A model generated the notes under the pieces. It ran no database searches. It was not told the origin of the DNA and was given only the letters and a program-made list of their open reading frames with translations. This document shows, one piece after another, positions 1 to 9,284 of a stretch of DNA of 64,000 nucleotides (position 1 is the stretch's first letter; each line of letters opens with the position of its first letter). Source of the stretch: Petaurus breviceps papuanus (Eukaryota; Chordata; Mammalia; Diprotodontia; Petauridae). The stretch spans positions 1,507,559-1,571,558 of the forward strand of contig JAMXIF010001194.1 in assembly GCA_028583685.1 (NCBI GenBank). The letters are read 5' to 3'. A program made the position numbers and the translations under genes.

Positions 1-780
1 ATGGTACAGCCATGACTGGTCTATGTGTTCTCATCACCAACAGGCCAACCTAACGCGGAATGATTTAGGAGAAGAAACTTGTGGGGAAGAGGAGGCTATC
101 TTTGGGGAGGAATGTTTCAGAACTTGCTCCTAGGATGACATGCGGAGCTGGCCAAAAGAATCAATGGGAGGTTTTGGCTCATAGCACTCATGCTTTAGTC
201 CCTCATTCCTAATACATGGCCTGAGGGCCCATCTCCTTCTGTGAAGATGCACATCTTTGACAAGGTTTTAAAATTCCTCCTCTGCCATATAAGCCATTGT
301 CGGTCATACGTTTCTGCCTTACTCAAACCCACCAGGTGCCTTTCTTCCTCCTCTTGGGTCACTGTCTTCCATGATCTGCAACCATACAGTACCACATAGA
401 GAGTTTTGGTGTTTAAAAGAAAAACGTTTTTTTGCCAGGGAATAATCTTGGGATCACTAAAAGCAAAAGATGATTCTCCAAATATGATCTAACTCAATCC
501 TTTCCTAATCAGTTCTGAAACCTCCTTACTGTTAATCTGCAGTATATGTATAGATATGCAGTGCATATAGATCCACTTTGTGGTGGGTTTCTTGTCCAAC
601 TGCATATTGTTATCTGGCTAATATGGTTTTCATCCACTTTGGTTTTCACATGTAGATCGTCAGGAGCATTTTCAACTGAATGTAGTTTTCATTGAAGAGG
701 TTTTGTAAGGCTTCAGGGCTAGAGTAGTGCTATACGTATGATCTGAAAAACAGAAGCAGCTAGATAAACTCACCACTGAC
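1..780. other. SULF2 intron, unassigned
   Basis: This is intronic sequence 3' of the last visible SULF2 exon. I recognise no clear repeat. Positions 195-410 read on the minus strand give a short frame (VLYGCRSWKTVTQEEEERH) faintly like the end of an RTE-type reverse transcriptase, too weak to call. Confidence 0.4.
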
Positions 781-828
781 AGGGGGTCTTTTATTTGCAT
801 CCTCAATGATACAGGAAATACCTTAGAT

Positions 829-975
829 GATTTTTATTTTTTACAGAGGAGGAAACTAGGGGCTAGACAAGGGAGGAGACTTGCCTAAGGTCACATAGGT
901 AGTATGTGACAGAGCCAGCCATTCAAACCTACACCCTCTGATTCTAAATCCAGTCAGTGCTCTTTGCATGGCATC
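829..975 (-). repeat. MIR-type CORE-SINE, antisense
   Basis: It contains TTTTTTACAGAGGAGGAAAC, then AAGGTCACATAGGTAGT and CATTCAAACC, the MIR core and tRNA-like part in reverse order. Confidence 0.8.
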
Positions 976-980
976 AAGTT

Positions 981-1085
981 GAGAAGTGACTGGTCTAAGG
1001 TCTCACAACTAGTTAGTAGCAAGGCTGAGATCAGAAGTCAGGTGTCCTGATTTTTAATCTCCCACTGTACTGCACTGGCTTTTCA
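981..1085 (-). repeat. MIR fragment, antisense
   Basis: GAGAAGTGACTGGTCTAAGG, CACAACTAGTTAGTAGC and a diverged ATCAGAAGTCAGGTGTCCTG repeat the same MIR region as the preceding element. This is a second copy or a partial tandem duplication. Confidence 0.6.
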
Positions 1086-1089
1086 TATT

Positions 1090-1862
1090 TTAAACTAGCT
1101 GTGTCCTTAGGAGACTCCTGGTTCTCTATTTCTGCATCCTATATTCAGCACTCATTTAGAAGGAACCGTAGTTGTGCATGTGTGTGTTCAGCTCATTATA
1201 GATGTAAGTCCCAAAGCACAGCTTAATGGTGAGTATTTGCATATCAAAAATCCCAGGAGTCCAGCTACATAATTTCCCAGATGATCAAAGTTACTCTGAT
1301 CATTATAAGTCCTTTTATACTTCCCCCAACCCAGATAGAGCACTTCCCAGGAGGAATGTGTCACCTGGAAGGTTAACTCAAGGAGAGCTGTTCACTGCGG
1401 GCCATGGGGGCCCTGATGCCCAAACTCCCCTACAAGAGAAATGCTGAGAGGAGAGAGCTTCCCGTATCCTGATCTCTGTAGATGACTGGCTATTTCTTCC
1501 ACAGTAGCAAGACTTATTGTCTGACCATGACCAGGCCCTAAATGACTGTCTGATGGAGCAGAGAAATCACAAAGCATCCCCATCCATGAACACTGAGCAG
1601 ATATTCCCATGCAGCCAGGTGCTAGCCTCTAAGGAGGGTTAAGAGAATCTAAGACTTGGGCCTGGGACACAGGATCACTTCAATGACGTGAGTTACGTGG
1701 GCCTGAGTCTCATAGCATTTGGAGAGAAAGAAATCCAGCATTCCAGCCACATATGCCATGCTCCCCAAATGGCTCCTTCTCACCCCGGCACCAGACTGGA
1801 CTTAACATTATCCCTAGATAATGCCATACCACTTCCCCAGAGCAAGAAAGGAATGTACTCAC
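1090..1862. other. SULF2 intron, unique sequence
   Basis: No repeat family or RNA gene is recognised. It directly follows the donor of the 3'-most exon. Confidence 0.5.
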
Positions 1863-2038
1863 AAAGATCCTGCCTCCACATTGGGGCCTCGGATGTAGAA
1901 AGGGACCCTGATGTCAAACTCATAGGGCATGGATTTCCCTTTCACCAGGCCAAACTGGCCGATATGGTAGCCATGGTCAGCAGTGTAAACAATGTAGGTG
2001 TTATCCAGCTCGCCTGTCTCGACCAGCATGTTGTAAAT
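1863..2038 (-). CDS. SULF2: SULF2 internal exon (sulfatase domain, [12 protein letters not shown] segment)
   Basis: The 176-bp exon encodes 58 codons plus two bases, starting [20 protein letters not shown] and continuing through [20 protein letters not shown] to a C-terminal GPNVEAGS. The acceptor is ctgtttcag and the donor is GTGAGT, leaving TT of a split Leu codon. SULF2 is a secreted or cell-surface, calcium-dependent endosulfatase that removes 6-O-sulfates from heparan sulfate and so alters Wnt, FGF, VEGF and BMP signalling. In sulfatases the Asp-His of TADHGYH lies in the metal and active site, and the following Lys ([10 protein letters not shown]) contacts substrate. Identity as SULF2 rather than SULF1 rests on [14 protein letters not shown] and GPNVEAG; as I recall SULF1 it has ENTYIIYT, MPYDFD and GPSVEPG. 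The residues near the 3' end read AGS-L where I recall AGC-L in human SULF2. It is the most 3' exon visible; the next exon (NPHIVLNID...) is outside the window. Confidence 0.97.
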
Positions 2039-2145
2039 CTGAAACAGCAAAAATGAATGAGGCCATGTGGCCTTGGCCTGAGGAACTGTGTAGAGTGTGC
2101 ATATGACTAACTCTCTACCTGCCCATGTACATCCTTATCCAATTA

Positions 2146-2335
2146 CTGATAATAACAACTAGCATTTATACAAAGTGCCTTACCTGTGTTAACTCATTCG
2201 ACCTTCACAACAACCCTGGAAGACAGGCATGATTATTAGCCCCATTTTACAGATGGGGAAACTGAGGCCCAGAGAGGTTAAGTGACTTGTCCATCATCAC
2301 ACAGATAAGAAATGTCTGAGGCAGGATTTTGTGAT
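2146..2335 (-). repeat. CORE-SINE (MIR/Ther type), antisense
   Basis: CATTTATACAAAGTGCCTTA, CACAACAACCCTGGAAG, CCCCATTTTACAGATGGGGA and GGTTAAGTGACTTGTCC occur in the order of a reversed CORE-SINE. Confidence 0.9.
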
Positions 2336-2359
2336 CCCCCCCCGCCCATGCCAAAACAC

Positions 2360-2530
2360 TTACACGGGGACTTTACTGTTTATGAAATACTTTCCTTATA
2401 ACACATCTGTGAGGCAAGTAATTAAAAGGTTACCATTCCCCTTTTACAGATAAGGAATTGGAGGCCAAGAGAGACTAAGTAGCAGTGAATAGAGACGTGG
2501 GATTCAAACCCAGGGCCTCTAATGCAAACT
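2360..2530 (-). repeat. CORE-SINE, antisense, diverged
   Basis: CTTTTACAGATAAGGAATTG, AGAGAGACTAAGT and GGGATTCAAACCCAGGGCCT mark a diverged reversed MIR-type element. Confidence 0.75.
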
Positions 2531-2534
2531 CTGT

Positions 2535-2625
2535 GAGACTCAAGGAAGGCAGTGGACTTGTCCACAGTCACACACACGGCTAATGAGACCTTTGCCTCCA
2601 AATGCAGGGCTCTCCCCACCAGGGC
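2535..2625 (-). repeat. MIR fragment, antisense
   Basis: Only the GGACTTGTCCACAGTCACAC and CAGGGCTCTCCCCACC parts remain, abutting the previous MIR. Confidence 0.55.
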
Positions 2626-2659
2626 CTACTCTTCCTCCTGGGTTTCTGAAGCTTCTAAC

Positions 2660-2850
2660 ACCTTGTCTGTACCTCCTTCACAGGCCTTTCTACGCTACTC
2701 AGTATCTGCGTGCACATCTTAACGCCCTGGCTAGACTGGAACGTCCTTGAGGGCAGGGCCTCTGTCATTTCTGCTGCTCTCCCAGAAGTCAGACAGCATG
2801 GGACCTCACACGTACTAAGGGGTCACTCAAAGGAGCAGTGAATGTCTATC
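2660..2850 (+). repeat. L2 LINE 3' end
   Basis: CTAGACTGGAACGTCCTTGA followed by GGGCAGGGCCTCTGTCATTT is the typical L2 3' terminal block. Confidence 0.75.
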
Positions 2851-2892
2851 TGCTCTTTGGTCAGATACCAAGAATCAACCCTGATGACAGAG

Positions 2893-3080
2893 CTGCGGAT
2901 TTGGAGTCAACAGGTTTGCGTTCAAATCCTGGCTCAGTCAAAGCACTTTCCTCACAAGCCTCCTCAGAGGCCACCTAGCCCAGGCCCCTACTTTTACTGA
3001 GGAGCAGAATGAGGGGGTTGGAGTGGGTGGCCTCTGAGGCCCCTCCCAGCTTGTACTCCATCAGTCTGGGACCCCATGGT
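2893..3080 (+). repeat. MIR with 3' tail
   Basis: TTTGGAGTCAACAGG, GTTCAAATCCTGGCTC and the tail GAGGGGGTTGGAGTGGGTGG then CTCTGAGGCCCCTCCCAGCT follow the MIR consensus order. Confidence 0.85.
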
Positions 3081-3282
3081 TAGTTCCTGAATTCTCTTTC
3101 CTCTTCCTTGTCACTGGTTTTCCCAATGGGTTATGATGAGATATTGACCTTGAGATAGGGGAAGTGAGGAGACACAAAACCCTCCAACAGGCCAAGTCTG
3201 CCACTGGGTGAGAGTGACTTGTCCCATACACACCTGTGAATACTCACTACTTCCAGGCCCATATGGTCCCACCCACAAGTCC

Positions 3283-3410
3283 CAATTTTCAGATGCTTAG
3301 AGAAGACAAGGGACTTGGCCCACGTCACACAACCAGCTGTGCCAGAACAAGGTCTAAAGGCCAGAGATTCTGTCTCAGCTTCTCTCCTCCCCCATTGTAC
3401 CTTCAGGTTG
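3283..3410 (-). repeat. MIR fragment, antisense
   Basis: GGGACTTGGCCCACGTCACA, ACCAGCTGTGCCAGAACAAG and AGATTCTGTCTC match the reversed tRNA-like half of MIR. Confidence 0.7.
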
Positions 3411-3429
3411 AGAACTGTTTTGTCTCTTC

Positions 3430-3570
3430 CCTGGCTGCTTCTCTTTCTCTCTTTCTCAATCTCTCTCTCGGTCTCTGTCTCTCTCTCTCTCTCTCATTTT
3501 TCTCCTCTCTTTTCTTCCCCTTCCCTCCCTCCCTTTCTCCCTTCTTTCATTCTCTCTCTCTGTGTTCTTG
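3430..3570 (+). repeat. Pyrimidine-rich (TCTC/CCTT) low-complexity tract
   Basis: About 140 bp of almost pure C and T. The short open frames over it are composition artefacts. Confidence 0.9.
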
Positions 3571-3965
3571 TGTTCCTCCCATGAATATTCTCATTCGTTC
3601 TCTCTTTCTCATATGTGGGGGCACAGAGGATGCCACTGGGAGAAGATGGGTAGTGGTTAAAGGTAAGAGGCTTACGTAAGGAGCCTCGAGAAACAAGCCA
3701 GCCTAGGTTCTGAGAACCCCAGTTGCTACTTGTCACAGGATTTCCCAGAGGCTCTAGCTGCCACTGGGGAGCAAACAAACCACAGGCCTCTAGGAATCCC
3801 ACTGTTAAATGGTCACTGGTTGAATTCTCAAAACCTGGTCTGGCTGATTTGGGATCTTAAATAATTCTTAAGTAACTCAGAAACTGTTTTGGGCTCAGGT
3901 GAGTGTGAGTGAGGACATCCTTGCCTTTGACCCCATAGGCTTTCGTTTTCTCATTTGGAATCTTG

Positions 3966-4191
3966 CAGCTAGGTGGTGTAGTAGAGTGCCAGTCCTGGAG
4001 TCAGAAAGACTCAGCTTCCTGAGTTCAAATCTGGCCTCAGATAGCTGCGTGACCCTGGGCAAGTCACTTAACCCTGTTTGCCTCAGTTTCCTCATCTGTA
4101 AATGAGCTGGAGAAGGAAACGGCAAACCAATCCAGTATATTTGTCAAGAAAATCCCAAATGGGGTCACAAAGCATCTGAAACAACCGAACA
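3966..4191 (+). repeat. RTE-tailed marsupial SINE
   Basis: A tRNA-like head (GCAGCTAGGTGGTGTAGTAG), core (GTGACCCTGGGCAAGTCACT) and the RTE-type tail GGAAACGGCAAACCAATCCA, then AAAATCCCAAATGGGGTCAC, are all present in sense. Confidence 0.93.
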
Positions 4192-4474
4192 ATGAGAAAT
4201 AACAACCACCAGCTTGTCAAGTGCGCTTTCCCTCCTTGGACTGGACGGCAGTGGGAGGTGGGCTTATTGTTACTCATTCTCCATTCTGCTTCCTTTCTTC
4301 TCTGGCCAATGATGCCTCAGGCCAGGGGCCCGGGAAGTCACTGAATGGCAGAAGCATTTGGCTTGGCCATATGCTTGTCCCAAGAGGGGACAGGAAAGGG
4401 GAATCTAAGAGAGGAGGCGTCGGTGTGCTGAGGAGGCAAGGGTGAGGGGTGGGGGCGGGGCAGGGCCTGCTTAC

Positions 4475-4625
4475 CATCTCCATTGAGTCATCCACAGACA
4501 TGAGGGTCTGCAGGCGCTTCCTCTGCAGCATGTTGGTAAATTCCATGTGGATGGGCTTCATTGGTCCCGTGTACCTCATGATCCAATGCTTGTCGGGGTT
4601 AGGTGCATAATTATAGCTTGGAGTG
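4475..4625 (-). CDS. SULF2: SULF2 internal exon (sulfatase domain, [14 protein letters not shown] segment)
   Basis: The 151-bp exon supplies the last base of an Ile codon and then 50 codons, [20 protein letters not shown] to [10 protein letters not shown]. The donor is GTAAGC. The acceptor AG is preceded directly by a run of 11 C (11 G on the plus strand, 4628-4638), an unusual polypyrimidine tract without T next to the [12 protein letters not shown] and [10 protein letters not shown] follow SULF2; SULF1 has NMDKHWIMQY and GPMLPIHMEF as I recall it. The last codon is Met (ATG) where human SULF2 has Thr (DDSMET). The segment lies between the [11 protein letters not shown] active-site exon and the TADHGYH exon. 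A 2436-bp intron separates it from the 3' exon and a 10307-bp intron from the 5' exon. Confidence 0.97.
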
Positions 4626-4769
4626 CTGGGGGGGGGGGAATGGCAAACAGAGCAGAGTGGTCAAGTCAATAGATTATGGTGATGGACTAGTCATTCAAAA
4701 GAAATCTCCTGGAGCTGCTCCTGGAAGGAGTCTTAGAACATGGAATGTCAGCGGTGAAAGAGACCCTGG

Positions 4770-4940
4770 GAAAGGGGAGGCGGTCAGGGGACCTGGGCTC
4801 AAATCTCAGATCTTCTTATTACCTGCATGACTGACTTGGACAAGTCCCTCAACCTTCCCAAGACTCAAATGTCCTCATCTGTAAAATAAGAGGGCTGGAA
4901 GAGGCGGACTCTGAAGTCCCCTGCAGGCTGAAATCTATGG
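4770..4940 (+). repeat. MIR with 3' tail
   Basis: GACCTGGGCTCAAATCTCAG, CTCATCTGTAAAATAAGAGG and CTCTGAAGTCCCCTGCAGGC follow the MIR order. It lies just inside the intron upstream of the 4625-4475 exon. Confidence 0.8.
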
Positions 4941-4949
4941 TCATGTGGA

Positions 4950-5215
4950 ATGTTGGAGTTGGGAGGGCCCTTTGAACACTGAGCATCAGAGCTCATGTGA
5001 TCCTGGACTTAGGGCTGGAGGCGCCTTGGATTTTACAGAGGAAGAGACTGAGGCCCAGAGAGGTGGTGACTTACCTAGAATCCCAGAGCTGGTAAGTGTC
5101 TTGAGGCTAGCAGTGAACACAGGTCTTCTTGATTCAACTGACACTCTGGACACTGGGTTTTAATTCTTGTTACTAACTTGTTGAGTCCAGCATTTTAACC
5201 ACTGAACCAGCTGCT
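4950..5215 (-). repeat. MIR3-like SINE, antisense
   Basis: GGAGTTGGGAGGGCCCTTTG, GATTTTACAGAGGAAGAGAC and CAGAGCTGGTAAGTGTCTTG mark a reversed MIR3-type copy. Confidence 0.75.
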
Positions 5216-5233
5216 TCTTGAGATCATCTAGAC

Positions 5234-5422
5234 CTGGGGTTCTTAACCTTTTTTTTTTTGAGTCCCTTCCCTGAAAGTTTGGGGAAACCCATGGATCCCT
5301 TCTCAGGATGCTTTTAAATGCATAAAATACAGGAGATTTACAAAGAAAACCAATTCCACTGAAATATAGTTACCCAAAGATTAAGAGGTCCAAAGTTACA
5401 GGTTCCAGGTTAAGAATCTCTG
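5234..5422. mobile_element. Non-autonomous hAT DNA transposon, family A
   Basis: A 189-bp element with inverted ends CTGGGGTTCTTAACC and, read from the other end, CAGAGATTCTTAACC (12 of 15 match). The flanks atctagac and atggagac fit an 8-bp hAT target duplication with two differences. Two related copies lie at 25.7 and 43.9 kb, sharing the interior TTTAAATGCATAAAATA and ACTGAAATATAGTTA-like blocks. Confidence 0.85.
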
Positions 5423-5434
5423 ATGGAGACCAAG

Positions 5435-5555
5435 TCCTCATTTCATATATGAGAAAGCCAAGGTTCAGAGAAGGCTTGCTAAAATGATGCTGCTAGCTCA
5501 TGGTCTAGTGTGGTGGGCCTAGAACTCTTCACCTTATATTAAGCTGCCCTAGAGA
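5435..5555 (-). repeat. MIR fragment, antisense
   Basis: TTTCATATATGAGAAAGCCA, AGGTTCAGAGAAGGCTTGCT and a diverged ACTCTTCACC block mark a reversed MIR. Confidence 0.6.
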
Positions 5556-5724
5556 TTAGAGATGGTGGTCCCAACATGTTCATTGCTGGGCCAGTGCTTT
5601 TCTTTGTACCCTGGAGTGAAATGACTCCTATCTTAGCAGAGGGTATCACCCAACCATTCAATATTCAATGAACAGTGAACCTCCAACTGCCTCTCCACCT
5701 GCCCATTGTGGCTCCAATGGCTTA

Positions 5725-6600
5725 TACTTGCCCAGGTCACTCCCCTACTCAGTAAATTTCATTGGCTCCCTATTACCTCTAGGACTAAAAAGAAAACCCT
5801 CTATTTGGCTCTTTAAGTCCTTAAGCACCTTTTCTCCTCTGACACTGCTGCAGGCCCTCATTACCTCATGTCTGGACTACTGCAATAGCCTGCTGGTTGG
5901 TCTCCCTACTCAGAAGCAGTTAGGTGGCTCTGTGGATACAGTGCTGGGCCTGGAGTTAGGAAGACCTAGGTTCAAACCTGACCTCAGACATTTACTATCT
6001 GTGTGACCCTGGGCAAGTCACTTAACCTTTGTCTGCCTCAGTTTCTTCAACTATAAAACGGGGATAATAATATCACCAGGGTTGCTGTGGGAATCAAATG
6101 GGATATCTGTAAAGCACTTTTAAATAATGGCTGGTACACAGTAGGTGCTTAATAAATGCTTGTTCCCTCCCTCTTTCACCTGTCATATTGATATTCCTAA
6201 AGTGTAGGTCTGACCATGCCACTTTCCTCTTCAATAAACTCCAACACCTCCAGGATCAAATATAAAATTCTCTGTTTGTCTTCTGAAATCCTTCATAACT
6301 TGGTTTCTTCCTACATTTCCAGTTTTCTTATACCTTACTCACCCCCATGTACTCTGCATTTCAATGACACTGGACTCTGCCGTTCCTGCACAAGACATTT
6401 CATCTTCTGACTTTGGGCTTTTTCAATGGCCAGGCCCCAGGCCCTGAATTCTCTCCTTCCTTTGCCTCACCTTCTGGTTTCCCCTGCTTCCATCAATACT
6501 CAGCTAAAGGAAGCCTTTCCTGGTCCTGCTTAATGATAGTGTCTTCTCTCTGGCCCCTTCCCACCCTTCCTGGCTTACAAGTTATTTCACATACTCTTAT
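5725..6600 (+). repeat. L2 LINE 3' region, interrupted by a SINE
   Basis: CTGGACTACTGCAATAGCCT, GGTCTGACCATGCCACTTTC and TCCTTCATAACTTGG are L2 landmarks in order. The element continues on both sides of a CORE-SINE at 5916-6175, so the SINE is younger. The 5' 100 bp (5725-5830) repeats a later L2 block and may be a separate fragment. Confidence 0.85.
5916..6175 (+). repeat. CORE-SINE, full-length, inside L2
   Basis: From AGCAGTTAGGTGGCTCTGTG through CTGTGTGACCCTGGGCAAGT to GTAGGTGCTTAATAAATGCT, a complete sense copy nested in L2. Confidence 0.93.
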
Positions 6601-6689
6601 AATCTTCCTCTAATGGGAGACTCCATCTCCTGACTTGGACTCTGTGACTCCCCTCACCTGGGGGCTGCTCTCCCTCTATTCCTTCTAAG

Positions 6690-6950
6690 ACAGTCCCAAT
6701 CCTGCCTTCTGCAGGAGACCCTTCCTCTCAATGCCCTTCTTCCCCCTTCCTTCTCCTTGTGCCTTCTCTCCGAGACTGCCTTGCATCTGTACTCTATACA
6801 TCCTGCATAGACAATTTTTTTGCATGTTGTCTACCCCATTCGACTGTGAGCTCCTTGAGGGCAGGAACCAAGGTTTTTGCCTTTTCTTTGTATCACCAGC
6901 ACTTAGCACAGCGCCTGGCACTGGGAAAGTTTTTTTAATATATGTTTGTT
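6690..6950 (+). repeat. L2 LINE 3' end
   Basis: GCATGTTGTCTACCCCATTC, TGAGCTCCTTGAGGGCAGGA and CAGCACTTAGCACAGCGCCT form the L2 terminus. Confidence 0.88.
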
Positions 6951-6959
6951 TCTCCAACT

Positions 6960-7500
6960 AAAGGTCCAGTGACAGGCTGTATGTCTATCATTGTGGACCT
7001 ATCTAGTTAAATGTGTGGAATCTCGTTCGTTACCAGAGTTGGCTACCAATGGATGAAGTTTTGGGGTCCACTGTGGCTCTGAAGACCATGTAATAAGATA
7101 TGAGTCTGCTCTGGTGCTGAAGAAGCCGACACTTACAAAATTACAGCTGCTCAGAGAGGAGGTGAGGAGTACAAAGAGCTCTGAGATCAGAGGGATGACA
7201 GAGACCCTTGTCATTGGGGGGAAAGCTTCATGGAGAAGAAGGGTCCTTGGAGGGGGGTACTAAAGAACAGGTGAGATGTCAGGGGGAGGGGGTGGCGTGG
7301 GGGGAGAAAAGGCAGGTGCATTCCACATCTTCAGGATGAATATCTTTCAAAGGTTGGCCCTAGGAGCAAGAACTCACAGTCCGCTAATGAGAAGGGATGG
7401 CCATTGCTCTCAGGATCCCACTCTGTGGGATGCACCACCTGATCTGGGACACCCTGGATGGGTTTTAGCCAGTTAGAGCTTGGGTCTCGGTTTGTCCAAC
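6960..7500. other. SULF2 intron, unassigned
   Basis: No firm repeat call. The interval carries G-rich stretches (7235-7310) but no gene-like signal. Confidence 0.4.
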
Positions 7501-7509
7501 TTCCTTCAA

Positions 7510-7730
7510 GACTCAGGATCTTTCCTGCTAGTGCCTTCCCCTTTCAGATTATAATCCATCTCTTCTGCAGAAAGCTTACACGTTCCCAGAGGTTCACGCT
7601 GCATGTCTCTCTAGTCAGAATGTAATCTCTTGGAGGGCAGGGACCATATTTTGGTCTTTGTATCATCAGCACTTAGGACAGCGCCTGGTACAGAGTAAAG
7701 GCTTACTTAATACATTCTTGACTTACGACA
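7510..7730 (+). repeat. L2 LINE 3' end
   Basis: TGTAATCTCTTGGAGGGCAG and CAGCACTTAGGACAGCGCCT, ending in a GGCTTACTTAATACATTC tail. Confidence 0.8.
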
Positions 7731-7784
7731 CCTAAATGGTTATACTATGAGATCTATATCTGAACAAAGTTGTACCAAGAGAAG

Positions 7785-7975
7785 CAGCTGTGGGATAATA
7801 GAAAAAGGTCTGAATTCGGAGTAAAAAGATTCCCAGACCTGCCGCTTTCTGGTTGCATCTCCTTTGGACAAGTGCCTTCCACTCCTGGGGCCTCAGTTTC
7901 TCCTACTGTAAGATGTGGGGGTTGGAGAGGATGACCCCTTAGGTCCTTTACAGCTCAGAATCTGATGCTCTGCAG
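7785..7975 (+). repeat. MIR with 3' tail
   Basis: GTCTGAATTCGGAGTAAAAA, GGGGCCTCAGTTTCTCCTAC and GACCCCTTAGGTCCTTTACA follow the MIR order. Confidence 0.8.
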
Positions 7976-8250
7976 ATCGTGATATACCTGAAACCAGCCC
8001 AGTTTGCCAACTCCTCTTTAGTCCTGTCCCTGCTCACACTTGTAGCAGACTCTCCCTTCTGTAGTAACCAGGAGCCACTCAAGGTCTGTATTAACCAGTG
8101 CTTGCTGATGACCGAGCGAACCAAGGGAAAGTAAGTGTTGGCCCAGAAGCTGCCTCTACAAGCAAAAGAAAATGCTCACCTAAGGGGCAAAATAGGAGGC
8201 TTAGTGTTATGAGGTCTATGTTAAAGCTTTAGTTTGGGTCCTTGGTAACT

Positions 8251-8470
8251 CTAGGTGGCCCAGTGTCTGAAGTCAGGAAGACTCTTCTTCTTAAGTTTAA
8301 TCTACCCTCAGACACTAGCTGTATGATCCTGGGTATAAGTCACTTAGCCCTGTCTGTCTCGGTTTCCTCCTCTGTAAAATGAGCTGGAGAAGGAAATGGC
8401 AAACCACTCCAGTACCTTTGCCAAGAAAACCCCAAATGGGGTCATGGAGAGTCTGATCTAACCAAACAAC
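8251..8470 (+). repeat. RTE-tailed marsupial SINE
   Basis: CTAGGTGGCCCAGTGTCTGA, GTCACTTAGCCCTGTCTGTC and the tail AGGAAATGGCAAACCACTCC then AAAACCCCAAATGGGGTCAT. Confidence 0.92.
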
Positions 8471-8479
8471 AAACTATTT

Positions 8480-8635
8480 GACCCCCACCTTTTCTGAGCC
8501 TTAGTTTCCTCACGTGAAAAAATAAAAAACAGGAGCTCATCTCACCTAAGCTATCTACCTTAGAGAGTTGCAGTGAGGAAAGTGCTGTGTAAACTTCATA
8601 ATGTGACTATAAACATAGGCTATTATCATGATTTT
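8480..8635 (+). repeat. MIR/CORE-SINE 3' half
   Basis: GAGCCTTAGTTTCCTCACGT, GAGAGTTGCAGTGAGGAAAG and ATAGGCTATTATCATGA are the 3' half of a CORE-SINE directly after the RTE-tailed SINE. Confidence 0.65.
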
Positions 8636-8639
8636 TATT

Positions 8640-9062
8640 TTAGCCTGGTTGATGAGCTTTTACAATAACCCCAGGGGCGAGGCAATGCAGATCAGAATTG
8701 GACCACAGAGCTTTGTTTACACCTCCCTTAATCACTCCCAAATCCTTTTGCATTATAGGTATTTGTGTACATGTTGGACAATCGATCAGCAGGCGTTTGT
8801 TAAGCCCTCCCACCAGAGCCCGAGCTTGGTGAGGCTGGGAGCCTGTGTTATTTATTTCTATATTGCCCCTAATGCTAAGCACACAGCAGGTATTTAATAA
8901 ATGGTTTTTGAAATTATCAGAGGATTCTTTTCCAGTCTCTCTCCCCTTCAATCCATCTCAAACCTACTATCTCCTAGTCATCTTCCGAAAGCACAGCTCT
9001 TATAACGTAATTCCCTGTCATTTCCATCAATACCTGTTGAAATCCAACCCAACTTTCAATAG
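8640..9062 (+). repeat. L2-like fragments
   Basis: A degraded L2 terminus (CTAAGCACACAGCAGGTATT, TAATAAATGG) near 8870-8905 is followed by CTCTCCCCTTCAATCCATCT and a further L2-like block to about 9060. The first 170 bp are unassigned. Confidence 0.55.
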
Positions 9063-9067
9063 TAATT

Positions 9068-9280
9068 GATGATAATCTAGCATTTACATAGTGCTTTAAG
9101 ATCTGCAAAGTTCTTTACAGATACTATTTCACTTGAACCTCACAACCATCCTAGGTGGTAGGTTTTATTATTTCCATTTTACTGATGAGATAACTGAGGT
9201 TGAGGGACCTTCCCAGGGTCACACAGCTAGTGAAGTTAAATTTGCATTGAGCTGTTCCTGAGTCTCCATCCAATGATCTG
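9068..9280 (-). repeat. CORE-SINE, antisense
   Basis: CATTTACATAGTGCTTTAAG, CCATTTTACTGATGAGATAA and CCCAGGGTCACACAGCTAGT mark a reversed copy. Confidence 0.88.
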
Positions 9281-9284
9281 TCCA

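Noticed and set aside
195-410. Minus-strand frame with VLYGCRSWK, recalling RTE reverse-transcriptase ends
   Set aside because: Only a few residues agree and the rest does not; too weak without a search.
3236-3679. 147-residue frame over Ser-Leu runs
   Set aside because: Driven by the CT-rich tract; no homology or splice context.
5668-6006. 112-residue frame as a coding exon
   Set aside because: It spans L2 and the nested SINE; the protein has no family features.
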